Assembly: GCF_002797375.1 (NCBI RefSeq)
Contig: NZ_KZ454941.1
Coordinates: 178,431-242,430 of the forward strand
DNA length: 64,000 bases
Source of the DNA: Bacillus sp. FJAT-42315
GTDB lineage: Bacteria; Bacillota; Bacilli; Bacillales; Domibacillaceae
Direction: 5' to 3'
Part shown: positions 26,133-32,791 of the stretch, piece by piece
Position numbering within the stretch: position 1 is the first letter of the stretch
Layout of the letters: each line of letters begins with the position of its first letter
Position numbers and translations under genes: made by a program
The notes under the pieces: generated by a model
Told to the model about the DNA's origin: nothing
Database searches by the model: none
Seen by the model: only the letters and a program-made list of their open reading frames with translations

Positions 26133-27050
26133 TTACTTGCCAAGGAAGCTTTGCTTAAAGAAATCCAATTGCAAATCTAGAGTTAGTGGATCGTTAAAGT
26201 AGAATTCTTTGGCATTGACTTCAAATAATTGCTTGTTCTTCACGGCAGGGATGTTTTTGTATGTGTCTGTTTCTTGGAATGAATTATCTGCATCGCTGTT
26301 TTTACTCAAAACAACATAGTCTCCAGCAAACTCAGGAAGCACTTCTAAAGATAAGGCATAGTAGCCGTCTTTTAACGCCATTTCTTTTACTTTATCAGGC
26401 ATATTTAATTTCATTTCTTGGTAAAGAATTTCTGTTCCGCGGCCCCAGTTGTCGCCGAATACGTAAATTTGTTTGTCGAACTTCTCAATGACGGAAACGG
26501 TGGCGTCTTCACCGATTTTCGCTTTAATTTCTTCTCCTGCTTTTTGTGCGCGAGCTTTGAAATCATCGACCCAAGCTTGAGCTTGTTTTTCTTTGTTTAA
26601 TAGTTTTCCGATTTCGATATGCTGAGTTAAATAATCTACTTTTCCATATGTGTAAGTGACAGTAGGTGCAATTTCTTTTAATTTCTCCGCATTTTTAATG
26701 GATGATAAACCGATAATTAAGTCTGGATTTAGTTCAATAATCTTTTCTAAGTTTTCATCTGATACTTCTTCAACATCTTTTAATTTGCTTTCAAATTTCG
26801 GGTTCATTTTTGACCATGAATCAACGCCAACAAGATTGGCATCTAAAGCCATGACGTTACCCGCAAACGATGACAGAACGACGACGCGTTCAGGGTTTGA
26901 TGGCACTTCCACTGGCCCGTTTTCCGACTCATAAGTGATCGTTTCCGGCTCTTTTTTCTCCGGTTTGCTTGTTTTTTCTTCTGATTGACTACTGCAAGCA
27001 CTAACCGTAAAGGCGAGTAGCAGCAAGATTGGAAACAGCAGCTTTTTCAT
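26133..27050 (-). CDS. Iron-siderophore ABC transporter substrate-binding lipoprotein
   Basis: A 305-residue FepB/FhuD-type binding protein. Signal helix and lipobox VSAC, then GPVEVPSNPERVVVLSSFAG, which is the usual opening of this family, and a central rigid helix typical of its two-lobed fold. The start lies 50 bases inside the end of the ATPase gene. It captures a ferric siderophore, probably of the hydroxamate or carboxylate type, though this cannot be decided from sequence. Confidence 0.92.
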   Translation of the reverse strand: MKKLLFPILLLLAFTVSACSSQSEEKTSKPEKKEPETITYESENGPVEVPSNPERVVVLSSFAGNVMALDANLVGVDSWSKMNPKFESKLKDVEEVSDENLEKIIELNPDLIIGLSSIKNAEKLKEIAPTVTYTYGKVDYLTQHIEIGKLLNKEKQAQAWVDDFKARAQKAGEEIKAKIGEDATVSVIEKFDKQIYVFGDNWGRGTEILYQEMKLNMPDKVKEMALKDGYYALSLEVLPEFAGDYVVLSKNSDADNSFQETDTYKNIPAVKNKQLFEVNAKEFYFNDPLTLDLQLDFFKQSFLGK

Positions 27051-27843
27051 GTTCGTTCTCCTTCACTAAGTTATATGTGATGCACATTGGTTTATTTGTT
27101 CTTGGGTCGCGTCCGATTTCTGCGTCAATATTAAATACTTTTTGAAGAACGTCTCGTTTCATCACTTCTTCACAACTTCCCGCTTTGACGATTCCTCCGT
27201 TTTTTAAAGCGATCATGTAATCAGCGAATCGAGCCGCTTGATTTAAGTCGTGCAACACCATAATAATTGTTCGCTCTTGCTCTAGGTTTAGTTTCTGTAA
27301 TAGTTCTAATACTTCTAGCTGATGGGCCATATCTAAATAGGTGGTGGGCTCATCAAGGAAAATGATTTCTGTTTCTTGGGCAAGAGCCATGGCAATCCAA
27401 ACGCGTTGACGTTGACCTCCAGATAGAGCGTCAACGGGACGAAATTTAAACTCCGTTGTTCCCGTTACTTCCAGTGCCCAATCAATGACTTCATAATCTT
27501 TTTTCGTTAGACGCCCGAAGCCTTTTTGGTAGGGGAAACGTCCGTAAGAGATCAGTTCACCCACTGTTAATCCGCTAGCGCTTTCTTGCATTTGCGGAAG
27601 AATCGCCATTTTTTTGGCAAGAATTTTGGTATTCTCCTTCGCTATATTTTCCCCATCTAAAATGACAGTTCCTGATTGATGGGAAATAATACGAGTGATC
27701 GCTTTTAACAGTGTTGATTTCCCACAGCCATTTGAACCAATAATCGTCGTAATTTTTTTATCAGGAATTTCTACGCTAAGATCTTTGACAATGAGACGTT
27801 CACCGTAGCTGATGTTTAAGTCTGTTGTATATAGGCGAACCAT
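27001..27843 (-). CDS. Iron-siderophore ABC transporter ATP-binding protein (FecE/FhuC type)
   Basis: A 280-residue ATPase. Walker A GSNGCGKST (about residue 37), Q-loop LPQM, signature LSGGQRQR, Walker B IIFLDEPTTYLDMAHQ and switch His VLHDLNQA. It is the first gene of the importer set, led by a Fur box, and its tail overlaps the binding-protein gene by 50 bases, so coupled translation is likely. The set resembles Bacillus systems in which a YusV-like ATPase energises siderophore permeases. Confidence 0.94.
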   Translation of the reverse strand: MVRLYTTDLNISYGERLIVKDLSVEIPDKKITTIIGSNGCGKSTLLKAITRIISHQSGTVILDGENIAKENTKILAKKMAILPQMQESASGLTVGELISYGRFPYQKGFGRLTKKDYEVIDWALEVTGTTEFKFRPVDALSGGQRQRVWIAMALAQETEIIFLDEPTTYLDMAHQLEVLELLQKLNLEQERTIIMVLHDLNQAARFADYMIALKNGGIVKAGSCEEVMKRDVLQKVFNIDAEIGRDPRTNKPMCITYNLVKENEHEKAAVSNLAATRLYG

Positions 27844-27871
27844 TGGATAACCTCCATTTATCGAGTTATTT

Positions 27872-27890
27872 GATAATGATTTTCAATATC
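27872..27890 (-). promoter_or_regulatory. Fur box of siderophore importer
   Basis: GATAATGATTTTCAATATC matches 16 of 19 positions of the Fur consensus and lies about 30 bp before the ATPase start codon. Iron-loaded Fur should shut the importer off. Confidence 0.85.
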
Positions 27891-28005
27891 ACTTTATTTA
27901 ATACTATAGTTTGCTCATTTCCCAATGTCAATCATCATTTTTAGAAAATTTATGTATATTAGTCATTTTCATTGTAAAAAAGGAGGGAAAAGTGTATCAT
28001 CTATT

Positions 28006-28024
28006 GATAATGATAATCAATTAC
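28006..28024 (+). promoter_or_regulatory. Fur box of ferredoxin-NADP reductase gene
   Basis: The core TGATAATGATAATCA (28005-28019) matches 14 of 15 positions of the 7-1-7 Fur site, and the extended 19-mer matches 16 of 19. It lies about 25 bp before the start codon of the reductase gene. Confidence 0.88.
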
Positions 28025-28046
28025 ATTTGAAAAGGAGTAGATATAG

Positions 28047-29096
28047 ATGGATCAACAACAATTATTTGACGTAACGGTGATCGGCGGAGGACCTGCTGGG
28101 TTGTATTCGGCATTTTACAGCGGGCTTCGAGAAATGAAGACGAAGCTGATAGAATATCAACCTCAATTAGGAGGGAAGGTGCATGTGTATCCCGAGAAGA
28201 TGATTTGGGATGTGGGAGGAGTAACGCCTATTCCAGGGGCTCAATTAATTGAGCAATTAGTACAGCAAGGGTTAACTTTTGACCCTGAAGTGGTATTGAA
28301 TGAAAAAGTGGAATCAATCTCAAGGAATGGTGATGGAATCTTTGTCTTGCATGCAGCTTCAGGCCAGAAGCATTATTCAAAAACAGTGATTGTTGCGGTT
28401 GGCGGAGGGATATTAAACCCGCAAAAGTTAGAAATAGAAGGAGCGGAGCGGTTTGAAGTATCGAATTTAAATTATACCGTTAAATCATTACAACGTTTTA
28501 AAGATAAAACAGTGATCATTTCTGGAGGAGGCAATTCGGCCATTGATTGGGCCAATGAGTTAGAGCCTGTTGCTAAAAAAGTGTATGTCACTTATCGAAA
28601 AGAAGCGTTATCAGGCCATGAGGCACAAGTGAAACAGCTGATGGACAGCTCAGCTATTTGTTTCTTCCAAACAGCTATTACAAAGCTGATCGCTAGTGAA
28701 AACCACGAAGTCATTGAAAAGGTGGAATTGACGAGTCATCAAACAGGAGAGACGATCTTGCTACCGGTTGATGAAGTAATTATCAATCATGGATACGAAC
28801 GCGATACGACTTTGCTCGACCAAAGTGAAATCGATATTGAAAGAATCGACAATTATTTTATCGCTGGTACTGCGAGTAGTGAATCGTCGATTGAAGGGCT
28901 GTATGCGGCAGGAGATATTTTGAAGCATGAGGGCAAGCTACATTTAATTGCTGGAGCATTCCAAGATGCGGCGAATGCGGTGAATCAAGCAAAGCAATTT
29001 ATTGAGCCAGAGGCTAATAAGTCAGGCATGGTTTCTTCCCATAATGAAATTTTTAAAAAGCGAAATAGAGAATTAGTGAAGCAGATGATGAAATGA
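28047..29096 (+). CDS. Ferredoxin/flavodoxin--NADP+ reductase (TrxR-like, YcgT/YumC type)
   Basis: A 349-residue flavoprotein. FAD-binding motif VIGGGPAGLYSAF at residues 10-22; NADPH-binding motif IISGGGNSAIDWANEL near residue 160; C-terminal FAD contact YAAGDILK near residue 285. It lacks the CxxC of thioredoxin reductases, as expected for this FNR class, which passes NADPH electrons to ferredoxin or flavodoxin. In B. subtilis the YcgT paralogue is a Fur target; here a strong Fur box and divergent siderophore uptake genes suggest a role in releasing iron from the imported siderophore. Confidence 0.92.
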   Translation: MDQQQLFDVTVIGGGPAGLYSAFYSGLREMKTKLIEYQPQLGGKVHVYPEKMIWDVGGVTPIPGAQLIEQLVQQGLTFDPEVVLNEKVESISRNGDGIFVLHAASGQKHYSKTVIVAVGGGILNPQKLEIEGAERFEVSNLNYTVKSLQRFKDKTVIISGGGNSAIDWANELEPVAKKVYVTYRKEALSGHEAQVKQLMDSSAICFFQTAITKLIASENHEVIEKVELTSHQTGETILLPVDEVIINHGYERDTTLLDQSEIDIERIDNYFIAGTASSESSIEGLYAAGDILKHEGKLHLIAGAFQDAANAVNQAKQFIEPEANKSGMVSSHNEIFKKRNRELVKQMMK

Positions 29097-29097
29097 G

Positions 29098-29135
29098 AAA
29101 ATGCCCCGAAGCAATTGGTTTCGGGGCATTTTTTT
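29098..29135. terminator. Bidirectional terminator
   Basis: AAATGCCCCGAA pairs with TTCGGGGCATTT around an 8-base loop and is followed by T residues. It separates the reductase from the convergent pseudouridine synthase, whose last codon it touches. Confidence 0.92.
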
Positions 29136-29841
29136 ACCATTCATTTGGCTCATAATTGAGATCAGAAAATAATTGTTTTTTCTCTTTTTTCGTTAAATCG
29201 CGCCACTGCCCAACTGGTAAGTTGTTTAAGTGGATATTCATGATGCGTGTTCGCTGTAGTCGATATACTTCGTAGCCTAAAGCGGCACACATACGGCGAA
29301 TTTGTCGGTTTAAGCCTTGAGTTAAAGTGATTTGAAATTCATACTTTGATAGCTGCTCGACCTTACAAGGCAGTGTTTTCGTATCTAAAATACGGACACC
29401 TGCTGTCATCTCCTTCAAGAATTCGGGGGTGATCGGCTTGTCTACAGAAACGATATATTCTTTTTCATGTTTATTTTCAGCGCGCAGAATTTTGTTAACA
29501 ATATCACCATCATTGGTAAGTAGAATTAAGCCCTCAGAATCTTTATCGAGTCGGCCAATATGATGAATCCGTAAAGGGTGATTGACTAGATCGATAATGT
29601 TTCCTTTGACCTTTTTTTCAGTTGTACTTGTAATGCCTACAGGTTTATTTAAGGCGATATATACGTTGTTTCTTGCTAGTCGAATTTGTTCTCCACTCAC
29701 TCGAACATCATCTCCAGGCTCGACTTGGCTACCTATTTTCGCCACTTTCCCGTTGATCGTGACTCTGCCTTCACTAATTAATTTATCTGCTCCGCGTCTA
29801 GATGTTTTCCCAGATTCACTAATGTATTTATTCAGTCGCAG
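29134..29841 (-). CDS. RsuA/RluF-type 23S rRNA pseudouridine synthase with non-ATG start
   Basis: The product has an S4 RNA-binding domain ([19 protein letters not shown], residues 2-20) and a pseudouridine synthase domain with catalytic Asp in [19 protein letters not shown] and a C-terminal [17 protein letters not shown] segment. GTG 29745 would remove the whole S4 domain, so the true start must be upstream. At the place where relatives have ATG-CGN there is CTG (29841), with ATT two codons earlier (29847); an in-phase ATG does not exist. AAAGGATG, 8 bp before the CTG, can act as ribosome binding site. An out-of-phase ATG at 29852 starts a near-duplicate of the first codons and ends at once. 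Confidence 0.85.
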   Translation of the reverse strand: MRLNKYISESGKTSRRGADKLISEGRVTINGKVAKIGSQVEPGDDVRVSGEQIRLARNNVYIALNKPVGITSTTEKKVKGNIIDLVNHPLRIHHIGRLDKDSEGLILLTNDGDIVNKILRAENKHEKEYIVSVDKPITPEFLKEMTAGVRILDTKTLPCKVEQLSKYEFQITLTQGLNRQIRRMCAALGYEVYRLQRTRIMNIHLNNLPVGQWRDLTKKEKKQLFSDLNYEPNEW

Positions 29842-29990
29842 GTTAATCGCATCCTTTATTTAGATTTTAAAAAAATTTATATTGAGAAATTTAATTATAA
29901 TGGGAATGAAGCGAACAAAAAAGGGGATGAAATGGTTTTCTCCATTTATTTTCGGGGACTTTTTTGTTTTTATACTGTTTATTTAATGAG

Positions 29991-30033
29991 AAAGAGGCTG
30001 TTCCTAGTGAATTGAGTAGGAACAGCCTCTTTT
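29991..30033. terminator. Strong hairpin terminator with no adjacent upstream gene
   Basis: AAAGAGGCTGTTCCTA pairs with TAGGAACAGCCTCTTT (16 bp) around a 10-base loop, with T and A tracts on the two sides. It lies 150 bp from the pseudouridine synthase start and may have been left by an unseen or lost transcript. Confidence 0.8.
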
Positions 30034-30085
30034 GCTTTTCTTCGTTGTCCAGCTCCAGTCGCTAACGACTAATGGACTTCCACGC

Positions 30086-30345
30086 TCCTCCTTGCGATAA
30101 GTCAACATCGATTCACTGACGTTCATCGTGTTTCCTTTATCTCGTGCGGAATATTCCAGTTCATACGTCGCTAAACGGCGCTTTCCGCTTTTCTATTGTC
30201 TAGCTCCAAGCGCCAGCGACTAGTGAACTTCCACATTCCTCCTTGCGATAAGTCAACATCGATTCACTGACGTTCATCGTGTTTCCTTTATCTCGTGCGG
30301 AATATTCCAGTTCATACGTCGCTAAACGGCGCTTTCCGCTTTTCT
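30086..30345. repeat. Direct repeat, two identical 109-bp copies 151 bp apart
   Basis: The segment 30086-30194 is repeated at 30237-30345 without a visible difference. The 42 bp before each copy are similar but diverged (TTGTCCAGCTCC at about 30046, TTGTCTAGCTCC at about 30197), and a third TTGTCTAGCTTC begins at about 30349. The units resemble the interspersed GTCTAGCTC / CGCTTTCCGC intergenic elements I recall from several Bacillus genomes. Not coding. Confidence 0.85.
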
Positions 30346-30471
30346 TCGTTGTCTAGCTTCGCCTCCTTGGGGCTCGAGTCAGATGTCAGCCTGACTACAT
30401 GGCTGAAGAACGCCGTTTCGTCATTCTGTCATCCGCTTGTCGCCCCAGGGCAGTCGGCTCCGCATTTCTAA

Positions 30472-31629
30472 TTACATCGCATTTTTGATGATTTGGATGA
30501 CTTCTTCTAGTTTTGGTTTGCGTGGGTTTGTTAGTGCTGTTGCATCTTTCATTGCATTTTCTGCTAATGTTGGGATGTCTTCTTCTTTTGCACCCAATTC
30601 TTCAAAACCTTTAGGAATGTTTAGGTCACGAGCTAGACGCTCGATTGCTTTAATTCCTTTTTTCGCTGCTTCACGTGTGCTTAGTCCTTCGACATTTTCA
30701 CCAAGGTAAGCAGCAATTTCTGCGTAGCGATCCATTCTAGCAATTAAGTTAAATTTGCATACGTGCGGTAGTAAGATGGCGTTACAAACTCCATGAGGGA
30801 AGTTATAGAATCCGCCAAATTGGTGAGCGATCGCATGAACATAACCTAAAGAAGCGTTATTGAATGCCATACCTGCTAATGATTGAGCGTATACCATTTG
30901 TTCACGAGCTTCCATGTCTGCTCCATTAGCAACAGCACGTGGTAAGTATTTAGGAACGAGCTTAATTGCTTGAATTGCTAATGCATCAGTAATTGGTGTT
31001 GCTGCTGTTGAAACGTAAGCTTCAATCGCATGAGTTAAAGCGTCTAATCCTGTTGCCGCTGTTAAAGCTGGTGGCATTCCGACCATAAGCTCAGGGTCAT
31101 TGATAGATAGTGTAGGTGTCACGTGTTTATCAACGATTGCCATTTTTACTTTGCGTTCAGAATCTGTGATGATCGTGAATTTTGTGACTTCACTTCCTGT
31201 ACCAGCTGTTGTGTTGATAGCAACTAGTGGTACCATTGGTTTTTCTGATACGTCTACACCTTCATAGTCATGAATTTTGCCGCCGTTTGCTGCGACTAAT
31301 GCAATTCCTTTTCCGGCATCGTGAGAGCTTCCGCCACCAAGAGTGACAACGCTATCACAATTTTCGGCATGATAAGCTTCTAGACCTTCCGCCACGTTTT
31401 TATCTGTTGGGTTTGGCTCCGCTTTTGGGAAAATTGCTACCTCTACTCCCGCTTCACGAATGATTTTTGCGATATTTTCAGAGATACCTAAGCCGTGTAA
31501 TCCAGCATCTGTAACTAATAAAGCTTTTTTAGCGCCAAGACCTGCTAATCGAGCTCCCGTTTCGTTAACAGCTCCTCTACCTAATAGATTGACTGCTGGC
31601 ATATGAAATTCGCTTACTTTGTTTGTCAT
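30472..31629 (-). CDS. Iron-type (group III) alcohol dehydrogenase
   Basis: A 385-residue NAD-dependent dehydrogenase. The cofactor motif is LGGGSSHDAGKG near residue 98; metal ligands are supplied by GLDALTHAIEAY (Asp and His), HAIAHQFGG and the FPHGVCNAILLPH segment. The overall sequence follows the same pattern as Bacillus methanolicus-type methanol dehydrogenases and other group III alcohol dehydrogenases (VNLLGRGAV start; IIKNAM end). The physiological alcohol is not known. It is a single-gene unit with AGGAGGA before the ATG. Confidence 0.94.
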   Translation of the reverse strand: MTNKVSEFHMPAVNLLGRGAVNETGARLAGLGAKKALLVTDAGLHGLGISENIAKIIREAGVEVAIFPKAEPNPTDKNVAEGLEAYHAENCDSVVTLGGGSSHDAGKGIALVAANGGKIHDYEGVDVSEKPMVPLVAINTTAGTGSEVTKFTIITDSERKVKMAIVDKHVTPTLSINDPELMVGMPPALTAATGLDALTHAIEAYVSTAATPITDALAIQAIKLVPKYLPRAVANGADMEAREQMVYAQSLAGMAFNNASLGYVHAIAHQFGGFYNFPHGVCNAILLPHVCKFNLIARMDRYAEIAAYLGENVEGLSTREAAKKGIKAIERLARDLNIPKGFEELGAKEEDIPTLAENAMKDATALTNPRKPKLEEVIQIIKNAM

Positions 31630-31691
31630 GAATAATTCCTCCTAATAATATCTTTGTTGATGATAAAAGACATAGATGAAATTAAAGCTTG

Positions 31692-31743
31692 ATAGCATGC
31701 TATGAAATGATTGTATATACATGGATATTCTATTCCGAAATAG
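31692..31743 (-). promoter_or_regulatory. Palindromes upstream of alcohol dehydrogenase
   Basis: ATAGCATGCTAT (31692-31703) is a perfect 12-bp palindrome, and CTATTCCGAAATAG (31730-31743) is a partial one, 40 bp farther from the start codon. Both are candidate operators; no regulator gene is adjacent. The rest of 31630-32010 is AT-rich with no gene I can support. Confidence 0.4.
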
Positions 31744-32012
31744 TATTATTAGCAAATAAAATGTTTGAAAAAATCTTTATTTTTAGTATTTTTAGCGAAT
31801 AATCGATTAAAACAGAATTATTGTTGCATAATATATGAAAAATGCGCATGAAATTTTTAAAATAAAAAGGATGGCTTGTGAAGCGAAAAGATTTATTCTG
31901 TAACATGCGTAATCATTAGTTATAGTCAGACACATGTTATATTGTTGATTTATTTTTGGTGAATTTAAGTGGTGTGTTCTTAGGTATTGCATATTTCTTA
32001 AATTCATATTAT

Positions 32013-32049
32013 ATTATTTGATGGGTCAATTATTGACGGGTCAAATAAT
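32013..32049. promoter_or_regulatory. Nested palindrome before YciI gene
   Basis: Perfect 9-bp arms ATTATTTGA and TCAAATAAT enclose, with the same centre (32031), a second inverted pair TCAA-TTA-TTGA. The G-rich spacers TGGG and CGGG are direct, not inverted. The site lies 11 bp upstream of the ribosome binding site region, as expected of a repressor operator. Confidence 0.7.
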
Positions 32050-32075
32050 AAAAAAACTAGAGGAGGATAATTATT

Positions 32076-32417
32076 ATGAGATTTTTAGTATATTATACAC
32101 ATGGAGAGGCTTGGATCGCTGGAAAGACAACAAATGAGCAGCCATATATTAATCAACATGCTCTGCATATTCAAAACAGATTTAACGAAGGTAAAATTAT
32201 CTTTCCAGGCCCATTTGAAGATCATACGGGAGGAGCTTCTCTTCTTGAAGTCGCTAATGAAGAGGAAGCCTATGATATAATAAACAATGATCCGCTTGTT
32301 AAAAATAAAGTTGTAACTGCTAAATTGAGCCCTTGGGAGCCAATATATAATAGACATGAAAATTCCAGCCCAAATTTCACTAGAGAATTTTTTGAAAGCC
32401 AAGGAATTATTATATAG
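32076..32417 (+). CDS. YciI-like (YCII-related) protein
   Basis: A 113-residue small soluble protein. It fits the YciI ferredoxin-like fold: RFLVYYTHGEAW opening, INQHALHIQNRFNEGKIIFPGPF with the conserved His and GP, and the EEEAYDIINNDPLVKNKVV end. Family members are of uncertain function; some are muconolactone-isomerase-like and some hydrolytic. Led by AGAGGAGGA and a striking palindrome, and followed by a strong terminator, so it is a self-standing regulated gene. Confidence 0.85.
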   Translation: MRFLVYYTHGEAWIAGKTTNEQPYINQHALHIQNRFNEGKIIFPGPFEDHTGGASLLEVANEEEAYDIINNDPLVKNKVVTAKLSPWEPIYNRHENSSPNFTREFFESQGIII

Positions 32418-32481
32418 AAACTGTGCCGTGAAGCGCAAAGTAATTTTCAATAAATGTATAAAAAACACAGAAGTGAAAATG

Positions 32482-32532
32482 AACTGCATCCCCATTGTTA
32501 GATTGCGTCTAACAATTGGGGTGCAGTTTTTC
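32482..32532 (+). terminator. Intrinsic terminator after YciI gene
   Basis: A stem of about 21 bp (AACTGCATCCCCATTGTTAGA with its complement, one bulge) with a 5-base loop and T run. Confidence 0.93.
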
Positions 32533-32591
32533 TATGGTTAATTACTCATACAATCGACTCTAGACCTATATACTCTCTTGTTTCGATTAAC

Positions 32592-32624
32592 AATCAGTGG
32601 GGGATGAAGAAGACCCCATTGATT
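32592..32624. other. Orphan hairpin without T run
   Basis: AATCAGTGGGG pairs with CCCCATTGATT (one mismatch) around an 11-base loop, about 170 bp before the SulP gene. No T tract follows, so it is not a standard terminator. The remainder of 32540-32740 shows nothing else I can support. Confidence 0.4.
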
Positions 32625-32745
32625 GAAGTTTCACTTTATGTTTGGTCGTACTTACGTTTTACAAGAAGGTGTCTCGTTTTGCTGTCTTTTTATATTTCCC
32701 TTTGACTTTACACATAATGGGGTGTATTTTCGTATTGTAGTATAT

Positions 32746-32775
32746 TCAAATAATCAGATATACAAATATATTTGA
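32746..32775. promoter_or_regulatory. Candidate ArsR-type operator before SulP-ArsR gene
   Basis: CAAATATATTTG (32763-32774) is a perfect 12-bp palindrome, and a further TCAAATA half-site lies at 32746. ArsR/SmtB-family operators are AT-rich palindromes of this kind. It ends about 17 bp before the start codon, so the fused ArsR domain encoded by the gene may act here. Confidence 0.5.
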
Positions 32776-32791
32776 CAAAAGAAGGGATAAA

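Larger units (their letters stand above)
29880..30471. other. Gene-free region of about 590 bp with terminator and repeats
   Basis: No credible coding sequence. It holds an AT-rich part (29880-29990), a strong hairpin (29991-30033) and a block of direct repeats (30037-30345) followed by a related segment to 30465 with local inverted similarity around GGGGC motifs. The short open frame on the plus strand at 30437-30709 is a shadow of the alcohol dehydrogenase gene. Confidence 0.7.

Noticed and set aside
31807-32007. 66-residue leftward frame in the gap before the YciI gene
   Set aside because: AT-rich, no ribosome binding site, no recognisable features.
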